Part shown: piece by piece, positions 16,967-25,009 of the stretch
How positions within the stretch are numbered: position 1 is the first letter of the stretch
Layout: each line of letters begins with the position of its first letter
From: an uncultured Anaerolineae bacterium
GTDB lineage: Bacteria; Chloroflexota; Anaerolineae; Aggregatilineales; Phototrophicaceae
Direction: 5' to 3'
DNA length: 39,485 nt
NCBI GenBank assembly: GCA_937922795.1
Contig: CALAJK010000056.1
Span: 1 to 39,485, forward strand
Notes under the pieces: model-generated
Told to the model about the DNA's origin: nothing
The model's input: the letters and a program-made list of their open reading frames with translations, nothing else
Database searches by the model: none
Position numbers and translations under genes: made by a program

Positions 16967-18027
16967 TGCTGGCAGTTCGAAGCGTCATCGTCAACTATGA
17001 AGGGCAGCCGGTGCTGCGCGGCATTGACCTAGAGATTGCGCACGGGCAGATTATGTGTCTTTTGGGGCCGAGCGGCGGCGGCAAAAGCACACTGCTGCGG
17101 GTGATCGCCGGCCTGGAAGCAGTGGAAGCGGGTGATGTCCTGTATGAGGGGCAGTCGCTGGCCGGGGTGCCGGTGCACCGCCGAGGCTTTGGCTTGATGT
17201 TCCAGGATTTCGCCTTGTTTCCTCACTTGAACGTGGCTGACAACGTGGGCTTCGGCCTCAAAATGCAGGGGCTGAATCGCGATGAGCGGCGGCGGCGCGT
17301 TCAGGAGGCGCTGGCTCTAGTAGGGCTGTCGGGCTTTGAACAGCGCGATGTCACTCGCCTGTCCGGAGGCGAGCGGCAGCGTGTGGCGCTGGCTCGCAGC
17401 CTGGCGCCCCGACCGCGCCTGCTGATGCTCGATGAGCCCTTAGGTTCGCTGGATGTGGTGCTGCGCGAGCGTCTGGTGGAAGAAGTCCGTTCGATCATCA
17501 AGCAGGCCGGCCTGACGGCTCTGTATGTGACGCATGATCAGCGCGAAGCATTCGCCATCGCTGACTCCATCGCGATACTCAACGCCGGCGTCATTGAGCA
17601 GGTGGGGGAGCCGGAGGCGATCTACCGCCGCCCCGCGACCATTTTTACCGCGCGCTTTCTGGGGCTGCATAACGTGCTGCCGATCATGAGCTGGCAGGGT
17701 CAGCAGGCTGAGACGATCGTGGGTTCGTTCGCGATCCAACCGCCAGCGGAAGCGGTGCTGCTGCATCCTGATGGCCTGAGGCCTTGCGCCGACTCGGACT
17801 CTGGAGCGATTGCCGGACAGGTGACGGCGCGGACATTTCTGGGCGATGTGTATCATGTGCAGCTAAGGCACAGCAGCGATTTTGAACTGCTGCTGCGCTG
17901 GAACAGTGCCGATGGCGCGCCGCCCGGCGTGGGCGATCTACTGGCAGTGAAGCCGAACGCGGGATCCTGTATTGGGCTGCGCGAGCAGCCGCATGGCAGT
18001 AGAAGCGCTGTCGGTTTCGTGTCATAA
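16966..18027 (+). CDS. thiQ: Thiamine ABC transporter ATP-binding protein with C-terminal TOBE-like extension
   Basis: ABC ATPase energising thiamine import. Walker A is GPSGGGKST at 34-42, Q-loop FQDFALFPHLNV, signature LSGGERQ at 132-138, Walker B LLMLDEP at 152-158 and H-loop His190. At 353 aa it is about 120 residues longer than E. coli ThiQ. The extra part (about 240-353) looks like the TOBE domain of PotA/FbpC-type importers (TARTFLGDVYHVQL). TAATG overlaps the thiP stop. The family alone would also allow iron or polyamine; the riboswitch and ThiB argue for thiamine. Confidence 0.9.
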   Translation: MLAVRSVIVNYEGQPVLRGIDLEIAHGQIMCLLGPSGGGKSTLLRVIAGLEAVEAGDVLYEGQSLAGVPVHRRGFGLMFQDFALFPHLNVADNVGFGLKMQGLNRDERRRRVQEALALVGLSGFEQRDVTRLSGGERQRVALARSLAPRPRLLMLDEPLGSLDVVLRERLVEEVRSIIKQAGLTALYVTHDQREAFAIADSIAILNAGVIEQVGEPEAIYRRPATIFTARFLGLHNVLPIMSWQGQQAETIVGSFAIQPPAEAVLLHPDGLRPCADSDSGAIAGQVTARTFLGDVYHVQLRHSSDFELLLRWNSADGAPPGVGDLLAVKPNAGSCIGLREQPHGSRSAVGFVS

Positions 18028-18054
18028 TCAGATTTGTTTCTTGGATAGCGTTGG

Positions 18055-18522
18055 ATGGAAGCGATGGCAGATTTTGTGAGTTCAATCATACAAGGGGCGG
18101 CTGGACTGATGCTTAATCGTCGTGCATCGTTTGAGTCGCTGATAGCACAGCTAGAAGCGACTAGTCGCGCCATCCTCGACCGTGCCGGCCGAGCTGCTGA
18201 TACTGAGCATAACCGGCGCGTCCTCAGCCACATCATCGGCATTGAGCGCTGGGGTCAGCGCCGGTTAAGCGTCTTCTTGGGCGAGCCGCTGGTGATGGAT
18301 GAGTACGACGGTTACCGACCCGAACAGGAAACGAGCTGGCCGGAATTGAAAGCGCAGTTCGAATCAACACGAGCGCAAACGCTGTCGCTGGCGCAGCGGC
18401 TGGCAGCAGCGCAGGCCCCGCAGACGGTGCCGCACAACCAGTTTGGGCCGCTGTCAGCAGCGGGGTGGCTGCGCTACTTGAACCTGCACGCGGCGATGGA
18501 GAGCCGTAAAATTAGGCGATGA
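18055..18522 (+). CDS. DinB-like domain protein
   Basis: A 155-aa helical protein resembling the DinB/YfiT four-helix bundle superfamily of metal-binding proteins. Two likely metal ligands are the His in SHIIGIERWGQRRL (about residue 59) and the His in the last helix, LRYLNLHAAMESRKI. The superfamily includes thiol transferases and proteins of unknown activity; none can be assigned here. It starts 27 bp after thiQ and ends 13 bp before iolC, so it is probably part of the same transcript. ATG 18055 is used; ATG 18061 is an alternative. Confidence 0.7.
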   Translation: MEAMADFVSSIIQGAAGLMLNRRASFESLIAQLEATSRAILDRAGRAADTEHNRRVLSHIIGIERWGQRRLSVFLGEPLVMDEYDGYRPEQETSWPELKAQFESTRAQTLSLAQRLAAAQAPQTVPHNQFGPLSAAGWLRYLNLHAAMESRKIRR

Positions 18523-18535
18523 GGCCGCAAGTCCT

Positions 18536-19543
18536 GTGACACCTCAGTACGACACGCTGCATATGGGGCGCAGCTCCATTGATCTGTATGCGAATGATGT
18601 TGGCGCGCCGTTCGAGCAGATTCGCAGTTTTGCCGCTTACGTGGGTGGCTCGCCGCTCAACATCAGCGTGGGCGCGCGCAGGTTGGGGTTGACGACGGCG
18701 CTGCTCACGGCCGTGGGTGAAGACCCCGTAGGCGATTTCATCCTGCATTTTTTACGCGGCGAAGGCGTTGACACCCGCTACATTCCCCGCAAACCTGGCC
18801 GCCGGAGCAGCGCCGTCGTGCTGGGCATTGAGCCGCCGGACAAATTTCCGTTGGTGTACTACCGCGATAACTGCGCCGATATTGAGCTGACAATTGATGA
18901 CGTGCTGGCGTCGCCGGTGACCGACTGCCGGGTATTCCAGTTTGCGGGCACGAATCTCAGCCGCGATCCCAGCCGCAGCGCCACCCTGTTCGCCGCTGAA
19001 CAAGCGCGGCAGGCCGGCGCCAAAGTGGTGATCGACCTGGACTTTCGTCCTGACCAGTGGCACGACCGGCGCGCTTTTGGTGTGAACGTCCGGGCAGCGG
19101 TGCGACTGGTTGACATCGTCATCGGCACTGAGGACGAGATCAACGCCGCCATGCTGGCCGATGTGAGTCAGGTGCAGCTCACCCACTCGCAGGTGTCGGA
19201 TGCGCGGGTACAGGGGGATACGACGGCGGCGGTGGCCAGACTGCGTCAGTTGGGGCCGCAGGTCGTTGTCGAGAAGCGCGGCGCGCAGGGCGCGCGCCTG
19301 CATTTGCCTGATGGCGTGCAGGATGTGCCGGGGTTTCCAGTCGAGGTCTATAACATTCTGGGGGCGGGTGATGCTTTTGGGGCGGGCTTCCTGTATGGAT
19401 ATGTGCAGGGATGGGATTGGTACGCCTGCGCGCGCCTGGGCAATGCCTGCGGCGCGATCGTCGTAACCCGACATGGGTGCGCTAACTTCATGCCGACACT
19501 GCCGGAAGTAGAAGCATTTGTCGCCCCTTATGGCGGCCTGTGA
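18536..19543 (+). CDS. iolC: 5-dehydro-2-deoxygluconokinase (PfkB family)
   Basis: IolC phosphorylates 5-dehydro-2-deoxy-D-gluconate in myo-inositol catabolism. The 335-aa PfkB fold shows SFAAYVGGSPLNISVGARRL in the substrate-binding region and the anion-hole/catalytic motif NILGAGDAFGAGFLYGY near residue 280, with the catalytic Asp in GAGD. PfkB kinases are hard to tell apart, but the overlapping iolB gene makes IolC the best call. Start is GTG 18536. Its TGA overlaps possible upstream starts of iolB. Confidence 0.85.
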   Translation: MTPQYDTLHMGRSSIDLYANDVGAPFEQIRSFAAYVGGSPLNISVGARRLGLTTALLTAVGEDPVGDFILHFLRGEGVDTRYIPRKPGRRSSAVVLGIEPPDKFPLVYYRDNCADIELTIDDVLASPVTDCRVFQFAGTNLSRDPSRSATLFAAEQARQAGAKVVIDLDFRPDQWHDRRAFGVNVRAAVRLVDIVIGTEDEINAAMLADVSQVQLTHSQVSDARVQGDTTAAVARLRQLGPQVVVEKRGAQGARLHLPDGVQDVPGFPVEVYNILGAGDAFGAGFLYGYVQGWDWYACARLGNACGAIVVTRHGCANFMPTLPEVEAFVAPYGGL

Positions 19544-19557
19544 TGTGGGGAGTAGGA

Positions 19558-20445
19558 ATGATGCGTTATACGGCGGAGACACTGCGTATCCCATCAATTG
19601 ATCGAGGCGCGACGGGCATCTTCGCCGAAGTCCGCGCCGAACAAGCTGGTTGGGAGTTCTTAAACATGCAGGCGCGGCGGCTGAACCGCGGCCAGGTGTG
19701 GTCTGGCAGCACTGGCGAATATGAGTGGGCGCATGTAATCCTGGGCGGCAAATGTCACTGTCGCAGCAGCGCCGGCGATTTCTTGAACGTCGGACGCCGT
19801 CCACATGTGTTTGGGGGGATGCCCTGGGCGGTATATCTGCCGCGCCGCGTAGATTTCGAGATTGAGGCGCTGACGGACGGCTTTGAGGTGGCTTCTTGCT
19901 GGGTAGCAACCGATCGTGATTTTTCAGCCCGGTTGGTGACGCCGGCGGACAGTCAGATTGAGCTGCGAGGCGGCGGCAACGCTTCCCGTCAGATCAACAG
20001 CATCATCCCGCCGGGGTTTCCCTGTCATCGGATCGTGGCGGTAGAGGCTTACACGCCGAGCGGCAACTGGTCGAGCTATCCGCCGCACAAACACGATGTG
20101 CACCGCCAGGATGCCCAGGGCAATCTGCTTGAGGCCGATCTAGAGGAGATCTATTTCTACAAGCTTGATCGACCGGACGGTTACGCTTGCCAGCGCATCT
20201 ATACCGACGATCGACGCATTGACGCAGTCGTGGTCGCCCAGCATCACGATGTGGTGCTGGTTCCGGAGGGGTATCATCCGGTGGTCAGCGCGCACGGCTA
20301 TACGACTTATTACCTGAATTTCCTGGCCGGTTCGGCGCAGTCCTTGGCCAACGCTGACGACCCAGCCCATGCCTGGGTGAAAAGGACATGGAATGAGATT
20401 GATCCACGGCTGCCGATCGTGACGCACGCGATGGATGCTGATTGA
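19558..20445 (+). CDS. iolB: 5-deoxy-glucuronate isomerase
   Basis: IolB converts 5-deoxy-D-glucuronate to 5-dehydro-2-deoxy-D-gluconate, the substrate of IolC. The 295-aa bicupin contains the family signatures NWSSYPPHKHDVHR (likely metal-binding His cluster), EEIYFYKLDRPDGYACQRIY and LVPEGYHPVVSAHGYTTYYL. ATG 19558 follows GGGGAG by 5 nt; ATG 19561 and earlier GTG/ATG codons at 19540-19543 are alternatives. The rest of the inositol pathway (iolA, D, E, G) is not in the window. The gene ends at a hairpin shared with the convergent gyrB. Confidence 0.93.
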   Translation: MMRYTAETLRIPSIDRGATGIFAEVRAEQAGWEFLNMQARRLNRGQVWSGSTGEYEWAHVILGGKCHCRSSAGDFLNVGRRPHVFGGMPWAVYLPRRVDFEIEALTDGFEVASCWVATDRDFSARLVTPADSQIELRGGGNASRQINSIIPPGFPCHRIVAVEAYTPSGNWSSYPPHKHDVHRQDAQGNLLEADLEEIYFYKLDRPDGYACQRIYTDDRRIDAVVVAQHHDVVLVPEGYHPVVSAHGYTTYYLNFLAGSAQSLANADDPAHAWVKRTWNEIDPRLPIVTHAMDAD

Positions 20446-20480
20446 AAACTTGAGCGCCCCAAGATGCCAGGGCGCTCAAG
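20445..20480 (-). terminator. Intrinsic terminator for gyrB, possibly bidirectional
   Basis: An 11-bp perfect stem (20449-20459 with 20470-20480, CTTGAGCGCCC and its complement) with a 10-nt loop. In the gyrB direction it is followed by TTTT; in the iolB direction by CTTGT, which is weaker. Confidence 0.7.
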
Positions 20481-20515
20481 CTTGTCGGTAGGGTGGGTGG
20501 GGGGACGCTGACGGC

Positions 20516-22495
20516 TCAGATGTCCAGGTTGCGGACGCTGCGCGCGTGCGTCTGGATGAACCGGCGGCGCGGCGGCACAGCGCTGCCCATCAGCATATCG
20601 AAGACGCGATCGGCCTCGGCGGCGTCCTCGATGGTGACCTGGAGCAGTGTGCGCTGGGCAGGATCCATGGTCGTCTCCCAAAGCTGTTCGGGGTTCATCT
20701 CGCCCAGACCCTTGTAGCGCTGAATGTTCAGTTTGTTCGGGTCATCGTATTTCTTCAGCGCGCGCGCCAGCAGATCGGTCTCTGTGAGTCCTGCTTCAGG
20801 GTAAACGTACTCGATCTGCTTGCCGTTCTTGATTCGGTAGATCGGCGGCTGAGCGATATACAGATGCCCTTCCTGTATGAGCGGCTGCATGTGGCGGAAG
20901 AAGAAGGTGAGCAGCAGCGTGCGGATGTGGCTGCCGTCCACGTCGGCGTCGGTCATGATGATGACCCGGCCGTAGCGCAGATTCTCGATCCGGAAATCTT
21001 CGCCAATGCCAGTGCCCAGGGCGGAGATCAGCGCCTTGATCTCATTGTTGTCTAGGATTTTATCCAGGCGCGCGCGCTCAGTGTTCAGGATTTTCCCGCG
21101 CAGTGGCAGGATCGCCTGAAAGTGACGGTCGCGTCCCTGTTTGGCGCTGCCGCCAGCGGAGTCGCCCTCGACGATGTAGATTTCCGCGTCTTCGCCTTTC
21201 TGTGAGCAGTCTGCCAGCTTGCCGGGCAGGGTGGTGCTTTCGAGCAAACTGGGGCCGCTGCGCACCAGATCGCGGGCTTTACGCGCCGCTTCCCGCGCCC
21301 GCATGCTGGTGGCGCATTTCTCAACAATGCGCCGCGCCTCGCGCGGGTTGAGCTCTAGAAATTCGTTGAAGACATCCGAGACGACTTGCGATACGGCTCC
21401 CTGGACTTCCGGGTTGATGAGTTTCACTTTAGTCTGGCTCTCGAACGACGGATGGGGATGTTTGACGCTGACGATCGCGGTCAGTCCTTCCAGCGTGTCG
21501 CTGCCGGAGAAGTTGGCGTCTTTTTCTTTCAACAGGCCTGATTTGCGCGCGTAGCGATTGATGACGCTGGTGATGGCAGACCGCAGACCGGTGAGGTGGG
21601 TGCCGCCATCGGGCGTATTGATGGTATTGGCGAAAGCTAACTCAGTCACAGTGGCCGAGTCAGTGTACTGGAAGGCGATTTCGATGCTGATGGTATAGGG
21701 CGCTTTGCCTTCTGGGGTGATCTCGACCTCACGCTCAGCGTGAATGGGATCATGGAGCGCCTTGCGATTGCGATTGACATAGCGCACAAATGATCGCAGC
21801 CCGCCTTCAAAATAGAAGGTGGTCTCCCGCGGGATAGGGCGTACACGCTCATCGCGCAGCGTGATATGCACCCGGCGGGTGACGAACGCCATTTCACGGA
21901 AGCGCTGCGCTAGGGTGGCAAAGTTGAAGTCGTTGCGCTCCAGGATGGAGAAATCCGGTTTGAAGGTTTGGATCGTCCCGGTCGGCTCGCCGGGTTTCAA
22001 AGGGCGGACGCGGCGCACTTCAGTGGCGCGAACACCCTGGTGATAGATCTGTTCCCAGAGGTAGCCATCGCGGAAAACCTCGGTGCGCATCGTTTCTGAC
22101 AGCGCATTCACCGCCGATACGCCGACGCCGTGCAAGCCGCCGCTGACCTTGTAGGCGCCGCTATCGAATTTGCCCCCGGCGCCGATCTTGGTCATGACCA
22201 GTTCTAGAGTGGGAATGCCCGTTTCTTCGTTGATACCGACAGGGATGCCGCCGCCGTTGTCAGCCACAGATACGACGTTGTCGTCGTAGAGGGTGACCAG
22301 GATACGGTCGCACCGTCCGGCTAGAGCTTCGTCGATGGCGTTGTCAACGACCTCATAAATCAGATGGTGCAGCGCTCGGCTGTCGGTGCCGCCCACATAC
22401 ATGCCCGGTCGCATTCGGACATGGGTCATCGGGTCAAGGTACTTGATGTCCCGATCAGTCTGTTGGCGGATAGCAGCAGTATCTCGATCCGACAT
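20516..22495 (-). CDS. gyrB: DNA gyrase subunit B
   Basis: ATPase and TOPRIM subunit of the type IIA topoisomerase that introduces negative supercoils. The 659-aa protein has the GHKL ATPase ([52 protein letters not shown]), the transducer domain, TOPRIM motifs ([17 protein letters not shown] and [19 protein letters not shown]) and the C-terminal tail with [20 protein letters not shown]. Start is ATG 22495 with AAGGAG 5 nt upstream; the frame stays open further upstream but lacks support. ParE is the alternative, but the tail motif favours GyrB. Confidence 0.95.
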   Translation of the reverse strand: MSDRDTAAIRQQTDRDIKYLDPMTHVRMRPGMYVGGTDSRALHHLIYEVVDNAIDEALAGRCDRILVTLYDDNVVSVADNGGGIPVGINEETGIPTLELVMTKIGAGGKFDSGAYKVSGGLHGVGVSAVNALSETMRTEVFRDGYLWEQIYHQGVRATEVRRVRPLKPGEPTGTIQTFKPDFSILERNDFNFATLAQRFREMAFVTRRVHITLRDERVRPIPRETTFYFEGGLRSFVRYVNRNRKALHDPIHAEREVEITPEGKAPYTISIEIAFQYTDSATVTELAFANTINTPDGGTHLTGLRSAITSVINRYARKSGLLKEKDANFSGSDTLEGLTAIVSVKHPHPSFESQTKVKLINPEVQGAVSQVVSDVFNEFLELNPREARRIVEKCATSMRAREAARKARDLVRSGPSLLESTTLPGKLADCSQKGEDAEIYIVEGDSAGGSAKQGRDRHFQAILPLRGKILNTERARLDKILDNNEIKALISALGTGIGEDFRIENLRYGRVIIMTDADVDGSHIRTLLLTFFFRHMQPLIQEGHLYIAQPPIYRIKNGKQIEYVYPEAGLTETDLLARALKKYDDPNKLNIQRYKGLGEMNPEQLWETTMDPAQRTLLQVTIEDAAEADRVFDMLMGSAVPPRRRFIQTHARSVRNLDI

Positions 22496-22522
22496 AGCGA
22501 CTCCTTGAGCTATACATGAGCG

Positions 22523-22549
22523 GGGTGCTTCGCTTTCGCAGAAGCACCC
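22523..22549 (-). other. Hairpin in the gyrB leader
   Basis: A 9-bp perfect stem GGGTGCTTC/GAAGCACCC (22523-22531 with 22541-22549) with a 9-nt loop. It lies between the gyrB -10 and its Shine-Dalgarno. No U-run follows, so it is not a plain terminator; it may stabilise or regulate the mRNA. Confidence 0.45.
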
Positions 22550-22562
22550 GTTCGCTTCATTG

Positions 22563-22591
22563 ATTATAGCGCATTCTAGAAGTCCGAACAA
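22563..22591 (-). promoter_or_regulatory. gyrB promoter
   Basis: On the - strand TTGTTC (22586-22591), 17-bp spacer, perfect TATAAT (22563-22568). Predicted leader of about 60 nt carrying the hairpin at 22523-22549. Confidence 0.55.
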
Positions 22592-22630
22592 TCCTGTAGC
22601 GCCGGCGCGTCGACTCCGGCGTCCATGCGC

Positions 22631-22659
22631 TTGACAGCCTCGGCGCGTCACCGTACAAT
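22631..22659 (+). promoter_or_regulatory. Promoter of the tRNA-Arg gene
   Basis: Perfect TTGACA (22631-22636), 17-bp spacer, TACAAT (22654-22659). Predicted start about 3-4 nt before the mature tRNA 5' end. Confidence 0.85.
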
Positions 22660-22669
22660 GCCAGCAGTC

Positions 22670-22997
22670 GCCCCCGTAGCTCAGGGGATAGAGCAGCGGT
22701 CTTCAAGAGGAGCCTTCTGCGTGGAAGACGGCGGTGCACTGTCATCGGGCGGCGCTGCCGTCGTCGTAAAGGCTGGAACCGCAGAAGAGGAGCAGGCTGT
22801 ATCGGCGGAAGTCGTCCGGCTGAAGCAGCCGCGATCACGCCGAGCAAACCAGAGACAGCGGGATGCGTAGAGACTGTACGCCTGCCGCCTGAGACGGCGA
22901 AGACACAGTCCAGCCAGCAAGCTCAACGTGAGTGGTCGTGGAAACACGATGCTGGATGCTAAACCGTAGGTCGGGGGTTCGAATCCCTCCGGGGGCG
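22670..22997 (+). tRNA. tRNA-Arg(UCU), interrupted by a group I intron
   Basis: The exons are 22670-22703 and 22959-22997 and join into a 73-nt cloverleaf. The acceptor GCCCCCG pairs with CGGGGGC, with discriminator G. The D-arm is GCTC/GAGC. The anticodon stem is GCGGT/ACCGT with loop CTTCTAA, giving anticodon UCU (decodes AGA/AGG). The T-arm has loop TTCGAAT. CCA is not encoded. The interruption lies between U34 and C35, inside the anticodon. No functional cloverleaf forms without removing the insert. Just downstream a weak stem (CGCTC ... GAGCG) followed by TTTT at about 22996-23033 may terminate transcription. Confidence 0.93.
22704..22958 (+). ncRNA. Group I intron (IC3-like) in tRNA-Arg(UCU)
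   Basis: A 255-nt self-splicing-type intron without an endonuclease ORF. It follows a U (U34) and ends in G (22958), as group I introns require. The core R and S elements are clear: GCGTAGAGACTGTACG at 22865-22880 and GAAGACACAGTCC at 22899-22911, close to the Azoarcus tRNA-Ile intron. P7 is GACTGT (22872-22877) with ACAGTC (22905-22910). P8 is GCCG (22884-22887) with CGGC (22895-22898). A GAAA-tetraloop hairpin (22936-22949) lies in the P9 region. P1 can form between the 5' exon TCTT and GAGG at 22707-22710. Confidence 0.9.
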
Positions 22998-23043
22998 CTC
23001 TATTTGGGAACTCAATTGCAAGTGAGCGTTTTCGCTGCATCTT

Positions 23044-24324
23044 TCAGGCCATGATGTCTTTGTATACCGACTGAGTCTCAGGAGACGGGGCGCGCCCTTC
23101 TTTTTTCAGATCCTCTACGAGGCGCAAGTAATGAGCGGCGGCTTCGCTGCGACGCCCCAAGCGAGCGTACAGCTGCATGATCTCGCGGTGAATCGGCTCG
23201 CGTAGTGGGTCTTCCACCAGCGCGCGCTGGAACAGACCTAATGCCTGCTCTGGACGATCTTCGGCTAGGCGGATATACGCCATCTCGGTCAAGGCTTCCA
23301 TATAGCCGGCCTGAAAGTCGTGCCGCCGGGAAATGATCCAGGCGTCGGTATGCCCCTGAAGAAACGGTCCGCGATACAGCTCGATGGCGCGCTGCCAGGC
23401 AGCTGCGCGGTTGGCGCTAATTTCTGACCGGCCTTCCATCAAGGCCTCGACGAAATCTATCACATCATAATGGATGTCCAGTTCTGGGTTGATGCGATAG
23501 TAGCCGCCGTCATGCACCAGCACGTCCATATCGAGCGCTTTATGCAACCGTCGCTTGGTGACGTGAAACACGTTGACGGCCTGGTCATTGTCCAGTTCCG
23601 GCCAGAATGCCTGACAAATTTCTGAGCGTGTGATGATCGGTCGGTCAAGGGCAAAAAAGAACAGCAGGCGCGGTAGATGACCTTCCCAGGTATTGATCGC
23701 CTGGCCATTCATCAGTACATACCCAGGGCCGAGCGCGTAGACTTCTAATTTGTTTTGGCCGACCGTTTCTGCCTGGTAGAAGTTTTGCCGGATGACTTGG
23801 CTGTCTTCTAGCAGCACCGCGTGTTTCTGAGCGATGAGCGAGACCCAGGGGAGACGGGGGAGCGTTCGACTGTTGATCACCAGGCGACAGTTATCGGGCA
23901 GACGGCTGATCAGTTTCTCGATGAAACACTGGATATCATCGGCGCTGTCGCTGCGGTCGTATTCATCTAGGATCAGGTAGAACGGCTCAACGCTGATTTC
24001 CTGGAGGTCTCTGGCGAAGGCGTCCGCTACTGTTCCCAGGTTTTCGTAGGCTTCTGGCGGTAGAATATTGATATGGCGGCCAAAGGTAGGATGCTGGTTG
24101 GCCAGATCATGCGTGATACCCGACAAGAAAGATGATAGATTGATGTCATCCTGCCCCATAGCGTAATAGAGCACCCTGAAGTTGGGCATATTGATGAGGC
24201 GGGCAACGAGCACAGAGCGGTAGCGGCTGCGAGGGTGGAGCAGAATGACGCGCGCGCTGGGCGATTGTTCTTGAAAGACTTCGAACGCTTGGTCAACGAG
24301 TGTGGATAGGTACACGGATCTCAT
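23044..24324 (-). CDS. BTAD-containing transcriptional regulator with degenerate NTPase domain
   Basis: A 426-aa protein related to MalT/AfsR-type STAND regulators. Residues about 1-195 look like an NTPase domain with a Walker B-like FYLILDEYDRSDS and the sensor-like stretch CRLVINSRTLPRLPW. The expected P-loop reads LLHPRSRYRSVLVARL and lacks the Gly-Lys-Ser/Thr. Residues about 215-300 form an OmpR-type winged helix (LLFFFALDRPIITRSEICQ, VFHVTKRRLHKALD), and the rest a TPR-like BTAD (LYRGPFLQG, LAEDRPEQALGLFQRALVED). It probably regulates transcription; the target is unknown. A TATACT promoter lies 43 bp upstream of the ATG. Confidence 0.8.
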   Translation of the reverse strand: MRSVYLSTLVDQAFEVFQEQSPSARVILLHPRSRYRSVLVARLINMPNFRVLYYAMGQDDINLSSFLSGITHDLANQHPTFGRHINILPPEAYENLGTVADAFARDLQEISVEPFYLILDEYDRSDSADDIQCFIEKLISRLPDNCRLVINSRTLPRLPWVSLIAQKHAVLLEDSQVIRQNFYQAETVGQNKLEVYALGPGYVLMNGQAINTWEGHLPRLLFFFALDRPIITRSEICQAFWPELDNDQAVNVFHVTKRRLHKALDMDVLVHDGGYYRINPELDIHYDVIDFVEALMEGRSEISANRAAAWQRAIELYRGPFLQGHTDAWIISRRHDFQAGYMEALTEMAYIRLAEDRPEQALGLFQRALVEDPLREPIHREIMQLYARLGRRSEAAAHYLRLVEDLKKEGRAPSPETQSVYKDIMA

Positions 24325-24366
24325 TCCTGTATATCTAGAGCACTGCGACTGTCACTCTGTCACCAT

Positions 24367-24375
24367 AGTATAGCA
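24367..24375 (-). promoter_or_regulatory. Extended -10 promoter of the BTAD regulator
   Basis: On the - strand TGCTATACT is an extended -10. Between it and the gene lie two tandem copies of CTGTCAC with an 8-bp period (24349-24355 and 24357-24363), placed where an operator could act. Confidence 0.45.
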
Positions 24376-24442
24376 GATCAATAATAATATTCGCTAATCT
24401 ACACGTATTGGCCCATTACAAAAAAAGAGGCGGGTGTAGTCT

Positions 24443-25009
24443 ATGACCTCAACCTCAATTGATCAGAGTCTGCGCCGTCAGGGGCGTCCATGCGGCGTGA
24501 CAGTGGCGATCCTTGTCGGCATCTTCCTGTTCAGCCTGCTGCCGCTGCTGCAGGTAGGGATGGTGTTGATCGTGCGCCAGCACTTCGCCTCGCTCGACTT
24601 TCCAGAAGATGGCCCACAGCCGATGGCGACCGGCGGCAACTTTCTGGGCAGCATCACGGAAGCTGAATTGGCGCTTCAAAGCGCACTGAGCCTGGGCTTC
24701 CTGGTGGTAGCTGTGATGGCTTGGCGCGGACGCCCGGCTCTCAGCCGCCGGGTGTTCGTGCTGGCGGTCGCAGCGCTGACGCTGGTCAAACTGACGGCGC
24801 TGGCGCTGCAGCCTGGGCAAGCCGCGCAGGAAGGCATCACTTCGGGCGATGCGCTGTTTCAGTCGCTCGGCGTGGGGCAGGTGGCCATCGAAATTTTGGT
24901 GATGCTCTACATCATCTGGTACATGAATCGCGCGCCCGCCCGCGCGTTCTTTCGCGGCCAGAATCCGCCGCGGCCAGATCGAGCCGCTGATGAGGTCGTC
25001 GAGCTATGA
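24443..25009 (+). CDS. Hypothetical membrane protein
   Basis: I do not recognise a family. The 188-aa protein has four likely transmembrane helices: about 18-44 (VAILVGIFLFSLLPLLQVG), about 80-92 onward (LSLGFLVVAVMAW), about 104-122 (VFVLAVAALTLVKLTAL) and about 146-160 (VAIEILVMLYIIWYM). It has a short basic N-terminus and a Pro/Arg-rich cytoplasmic-type tail. It is divergent from the BTAD regulator across 118 bp, so the two may be functionally linked. Its stop overlaps the end of the convergent acyl-CoA ligase by 6 bp. AGAGGCGGG precedes the ATG. Confidence 0.7.
   Translation: MTSTSIDQSLRRQGRPCGVTVAILVGIFLFSLLPLLQVGMVLIVRQHFASLDFPEDGPQPMATGGNFLGSITEAELALQSALSLGFLVVAVMAWRGRPALSRRVFVLAVAALTLVKLTALALQPGQAAQEGITSGDALFQSLGVGQVAIEILVMLYIIWYMNRAPARAFFRGQNPPRPDRAADEVVEL

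Noticed and set aside
22625-23040. Open reading frames on both strands across the tRNA-Arg locus
   Set aside because: They run through the tRNA exons and the intron core, have no ribosome binding sites and match no family. The RNA explanation accounts for the sequence.
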